Assembly: GCA_019105125.1 (NCBI GenBank)
Contig: JAHRWO010000046.1
Span: 1-5,300 of the forward strand
DNA: 5,300 nt
Direction of reading: 5' to 3'
Origin: Flavobacterium sp.
GTDB lineage: Bacteria; Bacteroidota; Bacteroidia; Flavobacteriales; Flavobacteriaceae
In this document: positions 1-5,300 of the stretch, piece after piece
Layout of the letters: each line of letters begins with the position of its first letter
Position numbering within the stretch: the first letter of the stretch is position 1
Made by a program: the position numbers and the translations under genes
The notes under the pieces: model-generated
The model's input: only the letters and a program-made list of their open reading frames with translations
The model's database searches: none
Told to the model about the DNA's origin: nothing

Positions 1-237
1 CCTAAACCTTTCGCTGTGAATGGTTTAAAAATGTTATACAAGTTTGCACCCGATGCATATTTCTTACCTATCAGTATAAATAATTCATGGAAAATGACTA
101 AATTTGGTACTTTTCCCCTTGGGTTAGGAACTCGTTTAGAATTCATTATTCATGAACCACTAAAAATTTCAGAACACCCATTTGAAGAGATTTTAGAAAA
201 AACCGAAACCGTAATAAAAAAACACATAAAAAAATAA
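1..237 (+). CDS. Lysophospholipid acyltransferase (PlsC-like), C-terminal fragment
   Basis: This is the last 78 codons of a gene that begins before the window; the reading frame is open from base 1 and ends at TAA 235-237. A GTG at 16 lies in frame but is most likely internal. The visible part matches the tail of PlsC/LPLAT-type 1-acyl-glycerol-3-phosphate acyltransferases, which transfer an acyl chain to lysophosphatidate at the inner membrane. The support is the segment around fragment residues 16-30 (APDAYFLPISINNSW), which resembles the conserved VPV/I block near the end of these enzymes, followed by a short KFGTFPL turn and a charged Lys-rich C-terminus. The catalytic HX4D block and the other acyltransferase motifs would lie upstream and cannot be checked. 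The acyl-ACP desaturase gene starts only 4 nt downstream, which fits a role in membrane lipid synthesis. The family call is fairly good; the exact substrate is unknown. Confidence 0.72.
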   Translation, partial: PKPFAVNGLKMLYKFAPDAYFLPISINNSWKMTKFGTFPLGLGTRLEFIIHEPLKISEHPFEEILEKTETVIKKHIKK

Positions 238-241
238 CCCC

Positions 242-1240
242 ATGTCAATACAAAATGTCCGTTTAGAAGTGATGCAATTTTTAGAAAAGAAGGTTGATCA
301 TTTCATGGAAGAATTCTTAATCCCTGTCGAAAAAATTTGGCAGCCTACTGATTTATTACCAGATTCGTCTAAAGAAAATTTTTTAGAGGAAGTTAAAGAA
401 TTACGCGAAATTGCAAAAGATTTACCTTATGATTTTTGGGTAGTTCTAGTAGGTGATACTATTACTGAAGAGGCTTTACCAACCTACGAAACGTGGTTAA
501 TGGATGTTGAAGGCGTTACTCAAAAAGGAGAGAAAGGCGATAACGGTTGGGCAAAATGGTTACGCCAATGGACCGGTGAAGAAAATCGTCACGGCGATGT
601 ATTAAACAAATATTTATACCTTTCAGGAAGAGTAAATATGCGTGAGGTTGAAGTTACAACACAGCATTTAATCAACGATGGTTTTGATCCTGGAACTGAT
701 CGAGATCCATACAAGAACTTTGTTTTCACTAGTTTTCAAGAATTAGCTACGTATGTTTCACACAATCGTGTAGCACAGATGGCGAAGAAATTTGGTGATA
801 AAAAATTATTCAAAATGTGTAATTTAATTGCTGGAGACGAAATGCGTCATCACTTAGCGTATAGCGAATTTGTGAAGCGTATTTTTGAAATTGACCCTAG
901 CGAAATGATGTTGTCATTTCAATACATGATGAAGAAAAAAATTACGATGCCAGCGCATTTGATTAGAGAATCAGGCGAAAGCATTGGAACTGCATTTGAA
1001 AAATTCTCAGAATCAGCACAACGTTTAGGCGTTTACACGGCGATGGATTATGTAGACATTCTAAAAAAATTGAATGAAAAATGGGAGATTGATAAAATTT
1101 GTAATCTTACAGATGAGGCTGAAAAAGCTAGAGATTATTTAATAAAACTACCTGAAAGAATGACTAGAATTTCTGAACGATTGGTAGTCCCTACTGAAGG
1201 ACAACTTTTTAAATGGGTGCAGCCTGCTTTAGTTAAATAA
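242..1240 (+). CDS. Soluble acyl-ACP desaturase (fatty acid desaturase type 2)
   Basis: This 332-residue cytosolic enzyme should insert a cis double bond into a saturated acyl chain carried on acyl carrier protein, using O2 and electrons from ferredoxin. All six di-iron ligands known from the castor plastid stearoyl-ACP desaturase can be matched by motif: E76 (TEEALP), E114 and H117 (EENRHG), E167 (SFQELAT), E200 and H203 (DEMRHH). Other shared blocks are LNKYLYLSGRV at 121-131, KKKITMPAHL at 231-240 and AQRLGVYTAMDY at 259-270. There is no membrane segment, as expected for the soluble class. The length is close to that of mature plant enzymes. The start is firm: an in-frame TAA at 227-229 lies five codons upstream, and no other ATG lies between. 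The leader is A-rich with no clear Shine-Dalgarno site, as is usual in Bacteroidota. The gene probably shares a transcript with the PlsC-like gene and is closed by the terminator at 1263-1296. Double-bond position cannot be read from sequence. Confidence 0.95.
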   Translation: MSIQNVRLEVMQFLEKKVDHFMEEFLIPVEKIWQPTDLLPDSSKENFLEEVKELREIAKDLPYDFWVVLVGDTITEEALPTYETWLMDVEGVTQKGEKGDNGWAKWLRQWTGEENRHGDVLNKYLYLSGRVNMREVEVTTQHLINDGFDPGTDRDPYKNFVFTSFQELATYVSHNRVAQMAKKFGDKKLFKMCNLIAGDEMRHHLAYSEFVKRIFEIDPSEMMLSFQYMMKKKITMPAHLIRESGESIGTAFEKFSESAQRLGVYTAMDYVDILKKLNEKWEIDKICNLTDEAEKARDYLIKLPERMTRISERLVVPTEGQLFKWVQPALVK

Positions 1241-1262
1241 GATTCAAAAAATATAATTTCAG

Positions 1263-1296
1263 ATTCCAAATTCGATTATGAGTTTGGAATTTTTTT
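1263..1296 (+). terminator. Rho-independent terminator after the desaturase gene
   Basis: The arms 1263-1273 (ATTCCAAATTC) and 1280-1290 (GAGTTTGGAAT) pair over 11 positions with one U-G wobble, around the 6-nt loop GATTAT. A run of seven T follows (1290-1296). The hairpin begins 22 nt after the desaturase stop codon and ends before the HD gene. It should end the acyltransferase-desaturase transcript. The stem is AT-rich, so leakage into the HD gene is possible. Confidence 0.82.
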
Positions 1297-1309
1297 GTAA
1301 ATTAGAACC

Positions 1310-1954
1310 ATGCAAATTATCAATAACACTATACTTTTTGTTAAGAATCAACTAGCTCATGCTGAGGGTGGTCACGATTGGTTTCACATTGAAAGAGTTT
1401 ATAAAAATGCTTTGTTAATTGCCGAAGAAGAAGAATGTGATTTGACTGTAGTGAAATTAGCCGCTTTGCTTCATGATATTGCAGATTCAAAATTCCACAA
1501 TGGAGATGAAACGATTGGGCCCCAAATTGCACGAGAGTTTTTAGAATCTCAAAAGGTTTCAGAAGCGATTATTTCACATGTAATTGCGATTATCGAAAAC
1601 ATTTCGTTTAAAGGTGGAAATTTTGAAAAGAATTTTCATTCTAAAGAATTAGAAATCGTGCAAGATGCTGACCGATTAGATGCTATTGGTGCTATAGGAA
1701 TAGCGCGTACTTTTAATTACGGCGGCTTTAAAAATCGTCCGTTATACGACCCAAATATTCAACCTAATTTGAATATGAATAAGGATGAATATAAGAATAG
1801 TGAAGCCCCTACTTTAAACCACTTCTACGAAAAACTCTTACTTTTAAAAGACAAAATGAATACGGAAACTGGTAAAAAAATAGCTCAAAAACGTCATGAT
1901 TTTATGGTAACATTTTTGAGTCAATTTTATGCGGAGTGGGACGGGCAAGAATAA
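1310..1954 (+). CDS. HD-domain metal-dependent phosphohydrolase (YpgQ/YedJ-like)
   Basis: This 214-residue cytosolic protein belongs to the HD superfamily, whose members use a His/Asp metal site to cleave phosphoester or pyrophosphate bonds, often in nucleotides. The motif series is visible in order: H26 in the GHDWFHIERV segment (21-30), the H55-D56 pair in AALLHDIAD (51-59), H90 in the ISHVI segment, and the Asp cluster QDADRLDAIGAIGIART (118-134). This pattern, including HDWxHxxRV and DADRLDAIGAIG, is typical of the YpgQ/YedJ-type subgroup. Some members of that subgroup act as nucleoside triphosphate pyrophosphohydrolases, but the substrate here cannot be told from sequence. There is no fused RelA/SpoT synthetase, GAF or helicase domain. 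The start is well defined because an in-frame TAA at 1298-1300 precedes the ATG by three codons. The gene stands alone between two terminators, with a 69-nt upstream gap and no recognisable ribosome binding site. It converges on the exported protein gene. Confidence 0.88.
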   Translation: MQIINNTILFVKNQLAHAEGGHDWFHIERVYKNALLIAEEEECDLTVVKLAALLHDIADSKFHNGDETIGPQIAREFLESQKVSEAIISHVIAIIENISFKGGNFEKNFHSKELEIVQDADRLDAIGAIGIARTFNYGGFKNRPLYDPNIQPNLNMNKDEYKNSEAPTLNHFYEKLLLLKDKMNTETGKKIAQKRHDFMVTFLSQFYAEWDGQE

Positions 1955-1987
1955 AAAAAGGAGATTGTTTTCACAATCTCCTTTTTT
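1954..1987. terminator. Bidirectional terminator between convergent genes
   Basis: A perfect 15-bp inverted repeat joins arm 1954-1968 (AAAAAAGGAGATTGT) to arm 1973-1987 (ACAATCTCCTTTTTT), with the 4-nt loop TTTC. The core GGAGATTGT/ACAATCTCC is flanked by six A and six T, so each strand ends the hairpin with a U-run. It fills almost all of the space between the HD gene stop (its last base is in the left arm) and the stop codon of the minus-strand gene at 1989-1991. It should terminate transcription from both sides. Confidence 0.92.
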
Positions 1988-1988
1988 G

Positions 1989-3608
1989 TCATAAAGTAAC
2001 TTTTAGTAGTTGTTTTTTCTTGCCTTTTCGACCTAAAAAAACAATAGAATCATCAATGAATACTCCTTTTGAAACCATAAAGGGAACATCATTTTCTTCA
2101 TCACTCAATATTTGTTTGTATAAGAAGTCGCCACTTTCATTAATGGATATAACAAATAAATTGGAATTACTTAGCCAATTCGTTCCTTTAAATTCAAGTC
2201 TTTGACTAGACAACTCTTTGATTTTATCTTTAGCATTTATAAAAAAATAATTTATTTTATTTGATAAGCAAGATTGGTAAGAAATAAAAGGGCTGTCTTC
2301 TGGATTACCAACTGATTGTCTTTTATTAATGTTTCTTGCGCTAATTAAATCACCCTTATTGTTTAATCTTAAAGATATGATATCGTCGTAATTATATAAT
2401 TTACTATTTGAGGAATTATTAGTCGTAGCATATTGCTCTTCAGCATTAACAACTAATTCATCCTCTTGTAAATAGACATTTTTAATAACGATATTTTTAA
2501 GTTCTTTATATTTAAATTCCCCATATTTATCCAAAACAAATTGCTGAGTAAAAGGGGAATATTTTGAATTTTTTATTTCTAAACTATGCGAATCTAATTC
2601 AAAAAATGCAATGCCACTATATTTAAAATCTTCGTTTTCAGAATAAAAACTAAAACCATAAAGCTTATCTTTCAAACCGAAAAAACTTAATGAAGGTAAA
2701 TAATGATTTACGACATTTATTTTCTTTTTTTTAACATCAGTTGCACTTACTTGATTAATCTCATAAAAATATTCTCCACCTGATTCCTTGTTTTTTAATT
2801 CCGTAGAATAAATCTTTTGAGTTAAATAAATAACTTCTAAGTTTTCGTGCAATTCAATGTTTTTATTAATTACAGTGTTTTTTTCAAACGAAAAATCTTT
2901 TTCTATTTTTTGATTTAAGCTTGAATCAAAAAGAAATAGTTTGGTGTTTTCTTTACTTCCGTATTTAAAACTCACTGCTATTGAAAACATTGTTTTTTGA
3001 TTGTTTACTTTAAAAACAACATCAGAAGAACTGTTATTCTCAGAAACTTTTGAATTTACGTTACTGAAAAAACCAATACGGTTACTACTTTCCTCTTCAA
3101 ACAAACCTAAATTACTTATGTTCTTATCTAATAAATATTCATTGTAGTAATGCGTTTCAAGTCCAAAACCTTTAACTAATTCTTTATTTAATTTAAAAAG
3201 TTCTTTTTTAGAAACTTTATAATTTTCATCAATAATATTAGCCTGACAAACGTAGCTTTTACTCTTTAAATCATAAAACATTTCTAAAATATAAAATTTA
3301 GAATCTTTAAAAAAAGCTCCAATAACTAAACTATATTTTTCTGAAACTGGATGCGATATTTCAAATTCAAATTCATTTATCTTTTTTAACGATTTATCAT
3401 ATTTTTCAATATAAAAACCTCGCTTTGTTGAAACACTACTTTTAAATGACCGAAGAATATGAATATCGTTTACATTAGCTTTCTCAACTAAAATAATTTT
3501 AGAGTCTTTATATTCATCAGTAAAAAGTTCACTTTTCTCAATTTTAAAAGTTAAATCCTGAGCTACTAAAAAAGTTGAAAAAAAAAGGAAAAAGATTATT
3601 TTACTCAT
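1989..3608 (-). CDS. Exported protein of unknown function (539 aa, signal peptide)
   Basis: I do not recognise this family. Residues 1-16 form a short signal peptide (Lys3, hydrophobic IIFFLFFSTFLVA) with likely signal peptidase I cleavage after A16, leaving Q17. An N-terminal Gln after cleavage is common in Bacteroidota. There is no lipobox Cys and no recognisable type IX secretion C-terminal domain, so a periplasmic or outer-envelope place is most likely. The mature part has no further membrane segment, only two cysteines (C121, C447), and many alternating hydrophobic/polar stretches. These include FYILEMFYDL (105-114), TKLFLFDSSL (222-231) and FFINAKDKI (455-463), and they suggest a beta-rich or propeller-like fold; this is inference. 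Low-complexity Asn/Ser segments occur at 191-195 and 395-402. By eye, base composition is more AT-rich than in the neighbouring enoyl-CoA hydratase gene. The gene starts 7 nt after that gene's stop. A weak GGGAG at 3620-3624 lies 11 nt before the ATG, inside the hydratase's last codons. The signal peptide supports this start. Confidence 0.85.
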   Translation of the reverse strand: MSKIIFFLFFSTFLVAQDLTFKIEKSELFTDEYKDSKIILVEKANVNDIHILRSFKSSVSTKRGFYIEKYDKSLKKINEFEFEISHPVSEKYSLVIGAFFKDSKFYILEMFYDLKSKSYVCQANIIDENYKVSKKELFKLNKELVKGFGLETHYYNEYLLDKNISNLGLFEEESSNRIGFFSNVNSKVSENNSSSDVVFKVNNQKTMFSIAVSFKYGSKENTKLFLFDSSLNQKIEKDFSFEKNTVINKNIELHENLEVIYLTQKIYSTELKNKESGGEYFYEINQVSATDVKKKKINVVNHYLPSLSFFGLKDKLYGFSFYSENEDFKYSGIAFFELDSHSLEIKNSKYSPFTQQFVLDKYGEFKYKELKNIVIKNVYLQEDELVVNAEEQYATTNNSSNSKLYNYDDIISLRLNNKGDLISARNINKRQSVGNPEDSPFISYQSCLSNKINYFFINAKDKIKELSSQRLEFKGTNWLSNSNLFVISINESGDFLYKQILSDEENDVPFMVSKGVFIDDSIVFLGRKGKKKQLLKVTL

Positions 3609-3615
3609 AATACGA

Positions 3616-4392
3616 TTATCTCCCAGGAAATTCTGCTTTCCTTTTTTCTAAAAACGCCGTTGTTCCTTCTTTAAAATCTTCGGTTCCAAAACAAGCACCA
3701 AAGTTTTCTATTTCTACTTGGTAACCATTTACTCCATCGGTATAATTAGCATTCACCGCTTGTATTGCTTTTGCTATAGCTACACTCGAATTTTTAGTAA
3801 TTTTTGAGGCAATTCCTTTAGCAAAATCTAATAATTCTGCTTGTGAAACTACGTGGTTTACTAATCCGAAGTGTTTAGCGGTTTCGGCATCAATCATGCC
3901 TGCAGTCATAATCATTTCCATGGCACGACCTTTTCCTACTAATTGCGCTAAACGCTGTGTTCCTCCATAACCCGGAATTACCCCTAACGTTACTTCAGGT
4001 AATCCCATTTTTGCATTATCTGATGCTACTCTAAAATGACATGACATCGCTAATTCTAATCCACCACCAAGAGCAAAACCATTTACAGCTGCAATTACGG
4101 GTGTGCTTAAATTTTGAACAAAATCAAACAATAATTCCTGACCTTGAGCTGCTAATTTCCCTCCTTCTTCTACAGAAAAATGAGCAAATTCTGAAATATC
4201 GGCTCCTGCTACAAAAGCTTTTTCTCCACTACCTGTTACAATAATTGCTTTCACAGATTGATCATCATTTAACGATCTAAATCCATCGTGCAATTCTTGA
4301 ATAGTTGCCTTATTTAGGGCGTTTAATTTTGTTGGTCTGTTAATCGTTACAATTGCAATAGCGTCTTGTTTTTCAATAAGAATATTTTCCAT
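3616..4392 (-). CDS. Enoyl-CoA hydratase (crotonase family)
   Basis: This 258-residue cytosolic enzyme most likely adds water to trans-2-enoyl-CoA to give 3-hydroxyacyl-CoA, a step of fatty acid beta-oxidation or of short-chain acyl-CoA breakdown. Crotonase landmarks are all present. AFVAGADISEF (59-69) provides the first oxyanion-hole amide near A64, and GFALGGGLELA (105-115) provides the second at G110. E113 and E133 (in GLPEVTLG) match the two catalytic glutamates E144 and E164 of rat enoyl-CoA hydratase. PGYGGTQRL (140-148) follows, and the tail ends in the usual FLEKRKAEFPGR. Both glutamates being present argues for a true hydratase rather than an isomerase or hydrolase. Length is normal for a single-domain member, with no fused dehydrogenase. 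The start cannot move upstream: the kinase gene's TAA (4408-4410) is in the same frame, with only five sense codons before the ATG. The gene lies between the kinase and exported-protein genes in one apparent operon. Chain-length preference is not visible. Confidence 0.94.
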   Translation of the reverse strand: MENILIEKQDAIAIVTINRPTKLNALNKATIQELHDGFRSLNDDQSVKAIIVTGSGEKAFVAGADISEFAHFSVEEGGKLAAQGQELLFDFVQNLSTPVIAAVNGFALGGGLELAMSCHFRVASDNAKMGLPEVTLGVIPGYGGTQRLAQLVGKGRAMEMIMTAGMIDAETAKHFGLVNHVVSQAELLDFAKGIASKITKNSSVAIAKAIQAVNANYTDGVNGYQVEIENFGACFGTEDFKEGTTAFLEKRKAEFPGR

Positions 4393-4407
4393 TTTTGTTT
4401 GTTTTGA

Positions 4408-5300
4408 TTATTTATTAATTGGGAATGAAACCAAAAATTCAGTTCCCACATTAGGTTCCGTTTCAAAGGTAATCGTTCCGTTGTAATTTTCGATAATATT
4501 TTTTATGATGGCTAAACCAAGTCCCATTCCACTGGATTTTGTAGTGAATTTTGGTTCGAAAACACGTTTTTGGTTTTCTGTAGAAATTCCTTTTCCATTG
4601 TCTTTAACCGCTATCTTAACCTCGTTTCCTTGTCTAAAAACCGTAACAAAAACTTGCTTGTTTTCTTGTTCTTCGGGAATGGCTTGAATAGCATTTTTAA
4701 CCAAATTGGTAATCACACGAATTAGTTGTGTTCGGTCTAATTTGGCAATAATTTCGTCTTCTAATGCTGAAAATTGAATATAATCTTCGTTAAAAATTTC
4801 CAGTGCCATCTTTACAATTCGAACCACATTTAAGGTTTCGTTTTGCTGAGCAGGCATCGTTGCAAAGTTTGAAAAAGCTCCAGCAACTGCCGTCATGGTA
4901 TCTATTTGCTGTAAAATGGTTTTGGTATAATCGTCTAATTTCTGAGTAATATTTGGGTCATTTACATCAAACTTTCTTTGGAAATTTTGCACCGTTAATC
5001 GCATTGGCGTAAGCGGATTTTTAATTTCGTGTGCTACTTGCTTTGCCATTTCGCGCCAAGCTTGTTCTCTTTCACTTTGTGCTAACACAGAGGCACTTTC
5101 CTGTAATTTATCGACCATGTTGTTGTAAGAATTAATCAAAAGATTAATCTCTTTACTTCCGTCTTCAATTACAATTTTTTCGTTGCGCTGATTTAGTTGT
5201 GTTTCTTCTATTTTGTCGCTAATAATCTTAAGTGTTTTGGTAATATAACTTGACAAAAAATAAGACAACGCAATAGAAATCAACAACATAAAAGTATAAA
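4408..5300 (-). CDS. Membrane sensor histidine kinase (NtrY-like), C-terminal part
   Basis: The frame runs open to the window edge, so the N-terminal sensor region is missing; the ATG at 5287-5289 is probably internal. Numbering from that Met, residues 1-15 (MLLISIALSYFLSSY) are the end of a transmembrane helix and about 16-70 form a HAMP linker. The dimerisation domain carries the phospho-accepting H87 in QVAHEIKNPLTPMRL (84-98), a form typical of NtrY/NtrB-like kinases. The ATPase domain shows the N box NLVKNAIQAIP (195-205), the G1 box DNGKGI (230-235), the F box FEPKFTTK (244-251) and the G2 box GMGLGLA (254-260). All catalytic parts look intact. It should autophosphorylate on His and pass phosphate to a response regulator, which is not encoded in the window. 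Its stop is 15 nt before the enoyl-CoA hydratase ATG, so the genes are probably co-transcribed. The signal sensed is unknown because that domain lies outside the window. Confidence 0.93.
   Translation of the reverse strand, partial: YTFMLLISIALSYFLSSYITKTLKIISDKIEETQLNQRNEKIVIEDGSKEINLLINSYNNMVDKLQESASVLAQSEREQAWREMAKQVAHEIKNPLTPMRLTVQNFQRKFDVNDPNITQKLDDYTKTILQQIDTMTAVAGAFSNFATMPAQQNETLNVVRIVKMALEIFNEDYIQFSALEDEIIAKLDRTQLIRVITNLVKNAIQAIPEEQENKQVFVTVFRQGNEVKIAVKDNGKGISTENQKRVFEPKFTTKSSGMGLGLAIIKNIIENYNGTITFETEPNVGTEFLVSFPINK

Noticed and set aside
1424..1435. Four GAA repeats, considered as a short tandem repeat
   Set aside because: They encode a Glu run (residues 39-42) in a helix of the HD protein. 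In-frame and too short to suggest variation.
1341..1532. A 63-codon open frame on the minus strand inside the HD gene
   Set aside because: It lies wholly inside a well-supported gene whose HD motifs are in the other frame. Its product has no domain and there is no ribosome binding site.
1936..2205. An 89-codon plus-strand open frame crossing the terminator into the exported protein gene
   Set aside because: It runs through the bidirectional terminator and is antisense to a gene with a clear signal peptide. The product looks like translation of complementary low-complexity sequence.
2725..2732. An eight-base T run within the exported protein gene, considered as a slippage site
   Set aside because: It simply encodes a Lys-rich stretch (KKKK near residues 293-296). 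It is shorter than the tract near the start and is ordinary for an AT-rich genome.
4041..4244. A 67-codon plus-strand open frame antisense to the enoyl-CoA hydratase gene
   Set aside because: The opposite strand encodes the crotonase motifs. The Leu/Gln-rich product is what antisense of this gene would give.
4505..4687. A 60-codon plus-strand open frame antisense to the kinase ATPase domain
   Set aside because: It covers the G1, F and G2 boxes of the kinase on the other strand and has no features of its own.
1..5300. A defence system, toxin-antitoxin pair, mobile element or other new multi-gene system
   Set aside because: Five of the six genes have clear ordinary functions and the sixth is a single unknown exported protein. 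No repeats, recombinase, att-like sites or effector/immunity pairing were seen.

Overview
The window comes from an AT-rich genome that looks like a member of the Bacteroidota, most probably a flavobacterium. The reasons are the A-rich gene leaders without clear Shine-Dalgarno sites, a signal peptide whose predicted cleavage leaves an N-terminal Gln, and the types of protein encoded. Six genes fill the window almost completely. No gap reaches 300 bases, and no RNA gene, CRISPR array, insertion sequence or phage gene was seen.

Plus strand, 1-1954. The 3' end of a PlsC-like lysophospholipid acyltransferase gene is followed after 4 nt by a complete soluble di-iron acyl-ACP desaturase. The pair reads as a membrane-lipid module: one enzyme makes fatty acids unsaturated and the other places acyl chains on phospholipid. 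A rho-independent terminator closes it. Next comes a single-gene unit for an HD-domain metal-dependent phosphohydrolase.

Minus strand, 5300-1989. Three genes run in the opposite direction with gaps of 15 and 7 nt: a NtrY-like membrane sensor histidine kinase (its N-terminal part lies outside the window), an enoyl-CoA hydratase of the crotonase family, and a 539-residue exported protein that I do not recognise. The spacing suggests co-transcription, although no shared pathway is obvious. The exported protein gene meets the HD gene tail to tail, with a perfect 15-bp hairpin between them that can serve as a terminator for both strands.

Most of this is ordinary chromosomal housekeeping content. 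I found no convincing new multi-gene system. The least explained element is the exported 539-residue protein, which has a T9 tract inside its signal-peptide codons.
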